64,000 nucleotides of DNA from Sophora flavescens (lineage: Eukaryota > Streptophyta > Magnoliopsida > Fabales > Fabaceae): assembly GCA_030762895.1 (NCBI GenBank), contig CM061066.1, positions 8,708,047-8,772,046 of the forward strand, in the 5' to 3' direction. Numbering within the stretch: position 1 is the stretch's first letter; every line of letters begins with the position of its first letter. The notes beneath the pieces are model-generated. The model searched no databases and was not told where the DNA came from. It saw nothing but the letters and a program-made list of their open reading frames with translations. Positions 51,919 through 61,848 of this stretch are shown here, one piece after another. The translations under genes were made by a program, and so were the position numbers.

Positions 51919-52088
51919 AAAGCAAAAAGAGTGCAGAAGCATCACTGCAGTGGAAATCATCCCAACTATGTTGGCACCAAACCCACTACCAATCATCTGC
52001 AGCACCCCAAAGTATTATTAAAAACAAAAGAAAGAAATACAAGAAAACATGGGGGGACATAGGACCTTACCCATGAGAAGAGGGGGGA
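51919..52088 (-). other. LINE 3' untranslated region
   Basis: These ~170 bp lie between the terminal stop of the RNase H-like frame and the poly(A) tail on the minus strand. The sequence is non-repetitive, with a T-rich stretch (TTTTGTTTTTAATAAT) and no open frame of note. Position and length fit the 3' UTR of a plant LINE, the part usually recognised by the element's own reverse transcriptase. Confidence 0.7.
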
Positions 52089-53053
52089 TTACAAGAATCT
52101 ATAATTAGGCATACCCCACCTATTACAGAAGAAATCATACCTAATAAAACCGGGAATCAGGCTCCACCAAGTGAAGCATTTAGAACTGACTCCAAAATTG
52201 GCTAGCTTATCAGCACAATGATTAGCTTCTCTAAAAACATGAGAGATCAAGAAAGTTAAGTTTGAGGCCAAAGCAATACAGTTTCTCCATTTAGTTCTAA
52301 TCTTCCAAGGAGCTATGTCTGGGTTCGAGTAAGCAAGAACCACAAGAGAAGAGTCACATTCCAACCATCAACTTGACCAGCCCCTCTCTCAACAAAGAAT
52401 CTGAATTGTCATGGCAATAAAGCGATTCGTGAAGAGAAAGAGTCCTGATTCCCATAGAAATCAGCAAAACAGCCAAGAGTAGCTCCACTACTGTCTCTAA
52501 AGATTGCACCACCACCAGCTTGACCCGAAGAGCCTTTAGAGGCCCCATCTGTATTTACTTTAATCCAGCCTGGTAGAGGAGGGGTCCAAACAACATGGAG
52601 AATTTTAGGAGAGGCTCTCGGATGGCCTTTGATCCTCAGCAGCTCAAAGATTCTCAATTCCTTAGCAGAAGAGAACATTTTATTTGCAGAAACATTACCA
52701 GACAAAGAAATGGAGGCTTTGAGCATGCTAGTAGCTGCTCTCAGTGTGATTGTTCTATCATCAAACTTCAGTTTATTTCTTGAGAACCAAATGATCCAAA
52801 AGGAATTAACAATAGCTGCAGTTATAGTGTCTTTCATTTGCAGGCCCCACTGCTTATGGCAAAGGGAGAGAATAGAGAATACAGAAGAAATGTCCACCTG
52901 CACATCAAAGACTGATCCAAGCTAGTGCCAAATTTGCTTTGCAAAGGGACAAGCTAAGAAGAGGTGGTCTGCACTTTCTGCTGCAGACAAGTAAAGACTG
53001 CAAACAGAAACAGTAGAGCAGCCCCTCTTTTGAAGCTGATCTTCAGTAGGCAA
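52089..53053 (-). pseudogene. Broken LINE ORF2 C-terminus: zf-RVT plus RNase H-like (RVT_3) domain
   Basis: The piece begins inside the family; endonuclease and reverse transcriptase are absent. Reading leftwards from 53053, 43 codons match the zf-RVT region found after plant LINE reverse transcriptases: LPT near the start, then SADHLFLACPFAKQIW. The second zinc cysteine appears to be Tyr (CSLY). A TAG stop at 52924-52922 interrupts it. The same frame continues to 52409 through a linker with WIIWFSRN to the start of the RNase H fold, WIKVNTDGASKG, with the first catalytic Asp at 52549-52547. The frame is then lost. A possible catalytic Glu is at 52428-52426 in another frame. The third Asp (ECDS, codon 52355-52353) and the REAN..AD motif (Asp at 52211-52209) lie in the frame ending at 52089, which has further stops at 52391-52389 and 52370-52368. 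It cannot make a working enzyme. A host RNase H gene is unlikely given the zf-RVT segment and poly(A) tail. Confidence 0.88.
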
Positions 53054-53056
53054 CTT

Positions 53057-56000
53057 TTGAGTTAAAATTAGGGTTTTGGAAAAATTAGGGTTCTGGGTCA
53101 AATTTAGGGTTTAGGATCAAAATTAGGGTTTAGGGTTTGAATTAGGGTTTTGTGTTTAAAGTAGGGTTTTGGGTCAAAAATAAGGTTTGAATTAGGGTTT
53201 GGGGTTAAAATTTGGGTATTGGGTCCAAATTAGGGTCTTGGCTCAAAATTAGAGTTTAGGGTTTGAATTAAGGTTTTGAGTTAAAAATAGGGTTTTGGGT
53301 CAAAAATTGGGTTAGAATTAGGGTTTTGGTTTAAAATTATGGTTTCGGGTCAAAATTAGGGTTCTGGGTCGGATTTAGGGTTTAAGGTTTGTCAGTTTAA
53401 AACAGGGTTTTAGGTCAAAAAGAGTTCTAGAATAAGGATTTTCGTTAAAATTTGGGTTATGGGTCAAAATTAGGTTATTGGTACAAATGAGGGTTTTGAG
53501 TTAAAAATAGGATTTTGTGTCAAAATACGGTTAGAATTAGGGTTTAGGTCAAAACTTTGGTTTTGGGTAAAAATTTGGGTTTTGGGACCAAATTTGGGTT
53601 TTGGGTCAAAATTAGGGTTTACGGTTTGAAGTAAGGTTTTGAGTTAAAAATAGGGTTTTGGGTCAAAAATAAGGTTAGAATTAGGGTTTTGGGTCAAAAT
53701 TAGTTGCTCTGGGTTAAAATTAGGGTTTTGGGTCAAAATTAGGGTTTTGGTACAAATTAGGGGTTTGAGTTTAAAATAGGTTTTGGGTAACAAAATAGGG
53801 TTAGAATTAGGGTTTTGGCTTAAAATTAGGGTTCTGGGTCAAAATTAGTGCTTAGGGTTAGAATTTGAGTTAGAATTAGGGTTTTGGTTTAAAATTAGGG
53901 TTTCGGGTCAAAATTAGAGTTCTGGGTCAGATTTATTGTTAGGGTCAAAATTAGGGTTTTAGGTTTGAAGGAGGGTTTTGGGTCAAAAATAGGGTTAGAA
54001 TTAGGGTTTTTTGTCAAAATTTGGGCATTGGGTTACAATTAGGGTTTAGTATGAAAATTAGGGTTTAGGGTTTGAATTAGGGTTTTGAGTTAAAAATAGG
54101 ATTTTGGGTCAAAATTAGGGCTTTGGTTTAATATTAGGGTTTTGTGTTAAAATTACGGTTTTGGTTTAAAATTATGGTTTTGGGTGAAAATTAGGGTTCT
54201 GGGTCAACATTAGGGTTTAGGGTTTGAATTAGGGTTAGAGTTAAAATTAGTGTTCTGGTCAAATTTAAGCTCCAAATTAGGGTTTAGGGTTTGAATTAGG
54301 TTTTGAGTTTAAAATAGGGTTTTGGGTCAAAAATAGGGTTAGAATTAGGGTTTAGGGATAAAATTAGGGTTGCGTTAAAATTAGGGTTTTGGAAAAATTA
54401 GGGTTCTGGGTCAAATTTAGGGTTTAGGATCAAAATTAGGGTTTAGGGTTTGAATTAGGGTTTTGTGTTTAAAATAGGGTTTTGGATCAAAAATAAGTTT
54501 TGAATTATGGTTTGGGGTTAAAATTTGGGTATTGGGTCCAAATTAGGGTCTTGGCTCAAAATTAGAGTTTAGGGTTTGAATTAAGGTTGAGTTAAAAATA
54601 GGGTTTTGGGTCAAAAATAGGGTTAGAATTTGGGTTTTGGTATAAAATTATGGTTTCGGGCCAAAATTAGGATTTTGGGTCGGATTTAGGGTTTAAGGTT
54701 TGTCAGTTTAAAACAGGGTTTTGGGTCAAAAAGAGTTTTAGAATTAGGGTTTTCGTTAAAATTTGGGTTATGGGTCAAAATTAGGTTTTTGGTACAAATG
54801 AAGGTTTTGAGTTAAAAATAGGATTTTGTGTCAAAATACGGTTAGAATTAGGGATTGGGTCAAAACTTGGGTTTTGGGACCAAATTTGGGTTTTGGGTCA
54901 AAATTAGGGTTTACGGTTTGAAGTAAGGTTTTGAGTTAAAAATAGGGTTTTGGGTCAAAAATAAGGTTAGAATTAGGGTTTTGGGTCAAAATTAGTTGCT
55001 CTTGGTTAAAATTAGGGTTTTGGGTCAAAATTAGGGTTTTTGGTACAAATTAGGGGTTTGAGTTTAAAATAGGTTTTTGGGTTAAAAAATAGGGTTAGAA
55101 TTAGGGTTTTGGCTTAAAATTTTGGTTCTGGGTCAAAATTAGCGCTTAGGGTTAGAATTTGAGTTAGAATTAGGGTTTTGGTTTAAAATTTTTGTTTCGG
55201 GTCAAAAATAGGGTTCTGGGTCAGATTTAGGGTTAGGGTCAAAATTAGGGTTTTGGGTTTGAAGTAGGGTTTTGGGTCAAAAATAGGGTTAGAATTAGGG
55301 TTTTTTGTCAAAATTTGGGCATTGGGTTACAATTAGGGTTTAGTATCAAAATTATTTTTTAGGGTTTGAATTAGGGTTTTGAGTTAAAAATAGGATTTTG
55401 GTTCAAAATTGGGGCTTTGGTTTAAAATTACGGTTTTGGGTTAAAATTATGGTTTTGGTATAAAATTAGGGTTTCGGGTGAAAATTAGGGTTCTGGGCCA
55501 AAATTAGGGTTTAGGGTTTGAATTAGGTTTTGAGTTTAAAATAGGGTTTTGGGTCAAAAATAGGGTTAGAATTAGGGTTAAGGGAAAAAATTAGGGTTGA
55601 GTTAAAATTAGGGTTTTGAGTTAAAATTAGGTTTTTGGAAAAATTAGGGTTATGGTTCAAATTTAGGGTTTAGGATCAAAATTAGGGTTTAGGGTTTGAA
55701 TTAGGGTTTTGTGTTTAAAATAGGGTTTTGGGTCAAAAATAAGGTTTGAATTAGGGTTTGGGGTTAAAATTTGGGTATTGGGTCGAAATTAGGGTCTTGG
55801 CTCAAAATTAGAGTTTAGGGTTTGAATTAAGGTTTTGAATTAAAAATAGGGTTCTGGGTCAGATTTAGGGTTAGGGTCAAAATTAGGGTTTTGGGTTTGA
55901 AGTAGGGTTTTGGGTCAATAATAGGGTTAGATTTAGGGTTTTTTGTCAAAATTTGGGCATTGGGTTACAATTAGGGTTTAGTATCAAAATTATGGTTTAG

Positions 56001-57600
56001 GGTTTGAATTAGGGTTTTGAGTTAAAAATAGGATTTTGTGTCAAAATTAGGGCTTTGGTTTAAAATTAGGGTTTTGGGTTAAAATTACGGTTTTGGTTTA
56101 AAATTAGGGTTTCGGGTGAAAATTAGGGTTCTGGGCCAAAATTAGGGTTTAGGGTTTGAATTAGGTTTTGAGTTTAAAATAGGGTTTTGGGTCAAAAATT
56201 TGGTTAGAATTAGGGTTAAGGGATAAAATTAGGGTTGAGTTAAAATTAGGGTTTTGAGTTAAAATTAGGGTTTTGGAAAAATTAGGGTTCTGGGTCAAAT
56301 TTAGGGTTTAGGATCAAAATTAGGGTTTAGGGTTTGAATTAGAGTTTTGGGTCAAAAATAAGGTTTGAATTAGGGTTTGGGGTTAAAATTTGGGTATTGG
56401 GTCCAAATTAGGGTCTTGGCTCAAAATTAGAGTTTAGGGTTTGAATTAAGGTTTTGAGTTAAAAATATGGTTTTCGGTCAAAAATTGGGTTAGAATTAGG
56501 GTTTTGGTTTAAAATTATGGTTTCGGGTCAAAATTAGGGTTCTGGGTCGGATTTAGGGTTTAAGGTTTGTCAGTTTAAAACAGGGTTTTGGGTCAAAAAG
56601 TGTTTTAGATTTAATGTTTTCGTTAAAATTTGGGTTATGGGTCAAAATTAGGTTTTTGTGTCAAATGAGGGTTTTGAGTTAACAATAGGATTTTGTGTCA
56701 AAATACGGTTAGAATTAAGGTTTGGGTCAAAACTTTGGTTTTGGGTACAAATTTGGGTTTTGGGACCAAATTTGGGTTTTGGGTCAAAATTTGGGTTTAC
56801 GGTTTGAAGTAAGGTTTTGAGTTAAAAATAGGGGTTTGGGTCAAAAATAAGGTTAGAATTAGGGTTTTGGGTCAAAATTAGTTGCTCTGGGTTAAAATTA
56901 GGGTTTTGGGTCAAAATTAGGGTTTTTGGTACAAATTAGGGGGTTGAGTTTAAAATAGGATTTTGGGGAAAAAATAGGGTTAGAATTAGGGTTTTGGCTT
57001 AAAATTAGGGTTCTGGGTCAAAATTAGCGCTTAGGGTTAGAATTTGAGTTAGAATTAGGGTTTTGGTTTAAAATTAGGGTTTCGGGTCAAAATTAGGGTT
57101 CTGGGTCAGATTTAGGGTTAGGGTCAAAATTAGGGTTTTGGGTTTGAAGTAGGGTTTTGGGCCAAAAATAGGGATAGAATTAGGGTTTTTTGTCAAAATT
57201 TGGGCATTGTTTTACAATTAGGGTTTAGTATCAAAATTAGGGTTTAGGGATTGAATTAGGGTTTTGAGTTAAAATTAGCGTTCTGGGTCAAATTTAGGCT
57301 ATAAATTAGGGTTATGGGTTTGAATTTGGTTTTGAGTTTAAAATAGGGTTTTGGGTCAAAAATAGGGTTAGAATAAGGGTTTAGGGATAAAATTAGGGTT
57401 GAGTTAAAATTAGGGTTTTCAGTTAAAATAAGGGTTTTGGAAAAATTAGGGTTTTGGGTCAAATTTACGGTTTAGGATCAAAGTTAGGGTTTAAGGTTTG
57501 AATTAGGGTTTTGGGTTTAAAATAGGGTTTTGGGTCAAAAATAAGGTTAGAATTAGGTGTTGGGGTTAAAATTTGGGTATTGGGTCCAAATTAGGGTCTT
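53057..57600 (+). repeat. ~3.18 kb HOR block, right of the LINE insertion
   Basis: The satellite resumes with TTGAGTTAAAATTAGGG, the expected continuation of the sequence left of the LINE. Landmarks TTTGTCAGTTTAAAAC lie at 53391, 54702 and 56569 (1311 and 1867 bp; sum 3178). TTAGTTGCTCT occurs at ~53700, 54992 and 56878. The 0.64 kb internal duplication is seen again: GGGTTAAGGG at ~55570 and 56213. No gene is present. Confidence 0.82.
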
Positions 57601-60600
57601 GGCTCAAAATTAGAGTTTAGGGTTTGAATTAAGGTTTTGAGTTAAAAATAGGGTTTGGGTCAAAAATAGGGTTAGAATTAGGGTTTTGGTTTAAAATTAG
57701 GGTTGCGGGTCAAAATTAGGGTTCTGGGTCAGATTTAGGGTTAGGGTCAAAATTAGGGTTTTGGGTCAAAAAGAGGGTTAGAATTAGGGTTTTTTGTCAA
57801 AATTAGGGCTTTGGGTTACAATTAGGGTTTAGTATCAAAATTAGGGTTTAGGGTTTGAATTAGGGTTTTGGATCAAAAATAAGGTTAGAATTAGGGTTTG
57901 GGGTTAAAATTTGGGTATTGGGTCTAAATTAGGGTTTTGGCTCAAAATTAGAGTTTAGGGTTTGAATTAAGGTTTTGAGTTAAAAATAGGGTTTTGGGTT
58001 AAAAATAGGGTTAGAATTAGGGTTTTTGTTTAAAATTAGGGTTTCGGGTCAAAATTAGGGTTCTGTGTCGGAAATAGTTTTAGAATTAGGGTTTTCCTTA
58101 AAATTTGGGTTATGGGTCAAAATTAGGTTTTTGGGTCAAATGAGGGTTTTGAGTTAGAAATAGGATTTTGTGTCAAAATAGGGTTAGAATTATGGTTTGG
58201 GTCAAAACTTGGGTTTTGGGTCAAAATTTGGGTTTTGGGTCAAAATTAGGCTTTACGGTTGAAATTAAGGTTGAGTTAAAAATAGGGTTTTGGGTCAAAA
58301 ATAAGGTTAGAATGAGGGTTTGGGTTCAAAATTAGGGCTCTGGGTTAAAATTTGGGTTTTGGGTCAAAATTTGGGTTTTTGGTACAAATTAGGGTTTTGT
58401 GTTAAAAATAGGTTTCTGGGTCAAAAATAGGGTTAGAATTAGGGTTTTGGGTTAAAATTAGGGTTCTGGTTAAAAATTAGTGCTTAGGGTAAGAATTAGG
58501 GTTTTGGTTTAAAATTAGGGTTTCGGGTCAAAATTAGGGTTCTGGGTCAGATTTAGGGTTAGGGTCAAAATTATGGTTTTGGGTTTGATGTAGGGTTTTG
58601 GGTCAAAAATAGGGTTAGAATTAGGGTTTTTTGTCAAAATTAGGGCTTTGGGTTACAATAAGGGTTTAGTAATGAAATTAGGGTTTAGGGTTTGAATTAG
58701 GGTTTTGAGTGAAAAATAGGATTTTAGGTTAAAAATAGGGTAAGAATTAAGGTTTTGGGACAAAATTAGGGCTTTGGGTTAAAATTAGGGTTTCGGGTCA
58801 AAATTAGGGTTTTGGTTTAAAATTAGGGTTTCGGGTGAAAATTAGGGTTCTGGGTCAAAATTAGGGTCCAAATTAGGGTTTAGGGTCTGAATTAGGTTTT
58901 GAGTTTAAAATAGGGTTTTGGGTCAAAAATAGGGTTAGAATTAGGGTTTTGGGTTAAAATTAGGGGTTAAAATTAGGGTTTTGGAAAAATTATGGTTCTG
59001 GGTCAAATTTAGGGTTTAGGATCAAAATTAGGGTTTAGGGTTTGAATTAGGGTTTTGAGTTTAAAATAGGGTTTTGGGTCAAAAATAAGGTTAGAATTAG
59101 GGTTTGGGGTTAAAATTTGGGTATTGGGTCCAAATTTGGGTTTTGGCTCCAAATTAGAGTTTAGGGTTTGAATTAAGGTTTTGAGTTAAAAATAGGGTTC
59201 TGTGTCAAAAATTGGGTTAGAATTTGGGTTTTGGTTTAAAAATTAGGGTTTGGGATCAAAATTAGGGTTTTGGGTCGGATTTAGGGTTTAAAAATTAAAG
59301 GTTTTGAGTTAAAAATAGGGTTTGGGTTCAAAAATAGGGTTAGAATTAGGGTTTTGGTTTAAAATAGGGGTTATGGGTCAAAATTAGGGTTTGGTGGGTC
59401 AAATTAGGGTTTAAGGTTAAAAATTAGGGTTTTGAGTTAAAATAGGGTTTTAGGGTCAAAAATAGGGTTAGAAATAGGGTTTTGGGTCCAAATTAGGGTT
59501 CTGGGTTAAAATTAGGGTTTTTGGTCAAATTAGGGTTTTGAGTTAAAATTAAGGTTATGGGTCAAAATTAGGGTTAGAATTAGGGTTAGAATTAGGGTTT
59601 TGGTTCAAAATTAGGGTTTTAGGTCAAAATTAGGTTTTAGGTCGGATTTAAGGTGAGGGTCAAAATTAGGGTTTTGGGTTTGAAGTAGGGTTTTGGGTCA
59701 AAAATAGGGTTAGAAATTAGGGTTTTTGTCAAAATTTGGATTGAGTTACAATTAGGGTTTAGTATCAAAATTAAGGTTTAGGGTTTGAATTAGGTTTTTG
59801 AGTTAAAATTTAGCGTTTCGGGTCAAATTTGGGCTCCAATTAGGGTTTAGGGTATGAATTAGGTTTTGAGTTTAAAATAGGTTTTTGGGTAAAAAATAGG
59901 GTTAGAATTAGGGTTTAGGGATAAAATTAGGGTTGAGTTAAAATTAGGGTTTTGGAAAAATTGGGTTAGGGTCAAATTTACGGTTTAGGATCAAAATTAG
60001 GGTTTAGGGTTTGAATTAGGGTTTTGTGTTTAAAATAGGGTTTTGGGTCAAAAATAGGGTTAGAATTAGGTTTTGGGTTAAAAATTAGGGTTTGGGTTAA
60101 AATTAGGGCTTTGGAAAAATTAGGGTTGGGTCAAATTTAGGGTTTTGGTACAAATTATGGTTTCAGTTAAAAATAGGGTTTTTGGGTTAAAATTAGGGTT
60201 TTGAGTTAAAATTAGGGTTTAGATTTGGGTCAGAAGGGTTTAGAATGGGTTAGAATTAGGGTTTTATTCAAAATTAGGGTTTCGGTTAAAATTAGGGTTC
60301 TCGGTCAGATTTAGGGTGAGGGTCAAAATTAGGGTTTTGGGTTTGAAGTAGGGTTTTGGTTAAAATTGGGTTAGAATTAGGTTTTTTGTCAAAATTTGGG
60401 TCGTCAATTAGGGTTTAGTATCAAAATTAGGGTTTAGGGTTTGAATTTGGTTTTTGTGTTAAAATTAGCATTATGGGTCAAAATTAGGGTTTAGGGTATG
60501 AATTAGGTTTTGAGTTTAAAATATGTTTTTGGGTCAAAAATAGGATTAGAATTAGGTTTAGGGATAAAATTAGGGTTGAGTTAAAATTAGGGTTTTGAGT

Positions 60601-61348
60601 TAAAACTAGGGTTTTGGAAAAATTAGGGGGTTGGGTCAAATTTACCGTTTAGGATCAAAATTAGGGTTTAGGGTTTGAATTAGGGTTTGTGTTTAAAATA
60701 TAGGTTTTGGGTCAAAAATAAGGTTAGAATTAGGGGTTGGGGTTAAAATTTGGGTATTGGGTTCAAATTAGGGTCTTGGCTCAAAATTAAAGTTTAGGGT
60801 TTGAATTAAGGTTTTGAGTTAAAAATAGGGTATATCAAAAATAGGTTAGAATTAGGTTTTGGTTAAAATTAAGGTTGTTAGGTTTAGATTTAAGGTTTGT
60901 GAGTTAAAAGAGGTTTTGGTCAAAAAGAGTTTTAGATTTAGGGTTTTCGTTAAAATTTGGGTTATGGTTTAAAATTATTGTTTTGGGTTCAAATGAGGGT
61001 TTTGAGTTAAAAATAGGATTTTGTGTCAAAATACGGTTAGAATTAGGGTTGGAGCCAAAAGGTTTGGGTCCAAATTAGGGTTGGCCAAATTGGGTTTGCA
61101 AAATTAGGGTTTACGGTTTGAAGTAGGTTTTGAGTTAAAAATAGGGTTTTGGGTCAAAAATAAGGTTAGAATTAGGGTTTTGGGTCAAAATTAGGGCTCT
61201 GGGTTAAAATTAGGGTTTTGGGTCAAAATTAGGGTTTTTGGTTCAAATTGGGTTTTGAGTTAAAAATAGGGTTTTGGGTCAAAAATAGGGTTAGAATTAG
61301 GGTTTTGGGTTAAAAATAGGGTTTGGGTCAAAATTAGCGCTTAGGGTT
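57600..61348 (+). repeat. Decaying satellite approaching gap 2
   Basis: Up to ~58700 the sequence keeps clear landmark words, including GGGTCAAAAAGAGGG and TTTTGGATCAAAAATAAGG near 57770 and 57870. From ~59250 on monomers carry many small losses and mixed words, and no period can be fitted. From ~61090 to the gap it is again cleaner. It may be a genuine worn array edge or low-quality contig-end consensus. No gene is visible. Confidence 0.75.
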
Positions 61349-61848
61349 NNNNNNNNNNNNNNNNNNNNNNNNNNNNNNNNNNNNNNNNNNNNNNNNNNNN
61401 NNNNNNNNNNNNNNNNNNNNNNNNNNNNNNNNNNNNNNNNNNNNNNNNNNNNNNNNNNNNNNNNNNNNNNNNNNNNNNNNNNNNNNNNNNNNNNNNNNNN
61501 NNNNNNNNNNNNNNNNNNNNNNNNNNNNNNNNNNNNNNNNNNNNNNNNNNNNNNNNNNNNNNNNNNNNNNNNNNNNNNNNNNNNNNNNNNNNNNNNNNNN
61601 NNNNNNNNNNNNNNNNNNNNNNNNNNNNNNNNNNNNNNNNNNNNNNNNNNNNNNNNNNNNNNNNNNNNNNNNNNNNNNNNNNNNNNNNNNNNNNNNNNNN
61701 NNNNNNNNNNNNNNNNNNNNNNNNNNNNNNNNNNNNNNNNNNNNNNNNNNNNNNNNNNNNNNNNNNNNNNNNNNNNNNNNNNNNNNNNNNNNNNNNNNNN
61801 NNNNNNNNNNNNNNNNNNNNNNNNNNNNNNNNNNNNNNNNNNNNNNNN
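61349..61848. other. Assembly gap, exactly 500 N
   Basis: A second run of exactly 500 N, again a placeholder length. The left flank ends GCGCTTAGGGTT (G-rich strand) and the right flank begins AACCCTAATTC (C-rich strand), so satellite orientation flips across it. Confidence 0.98.

Larger units (their letters stand above)
51911..53056 (-). mobile_element. 5'-truncated LINE-type non-LTR retrotransposon, ~1.15 kb
   Basis: This is the only non-satellite DNA in the window. Base composition changes abruptly to ordinary, C-containing sequence at both edges. On the minus strand, in order, it holds the zf-RVT region, an RNase H-like domain, a stop codon, a ~170 bp 3' UTR and a poly(A) tail. This order is that of the 3' end of plant LINEs, and loss of endonuclease and reverse transcriptase at the 5' side is the usual outcome of incomplete target-primed reverse transcription. 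Flanks share TTGAGTT (51904-51910 and 53057-53063), a possible 7 bp target-site duplication, although the word is common in the array. Other 3.18 kb copies lack the insert at the same place, for example around 56230-56280. Confidence 0.9.

Noticed and set aside
52354..52548. Minus-strand 64-codon frame within the RNase H-like region
   Set aside because: It is a third frame of the same broken domain; it may carry the displaced catalytic Glu but is not a separate gene.
52595..52925. Two + strand open frames (62 and 98 codons) inside the LINE
   Set aside because: They are antisense shadows of the minus-strand zf-RVT/RNase H reading frame and have no recognisable domain of their own.
52089..53053. 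Host RNase H-like gene
   Set aside because: The zf-RVT segment upstream, multiple stops, the 3' poly(A) tail and absence of introns or promoter make it a retrotransposon remnant.
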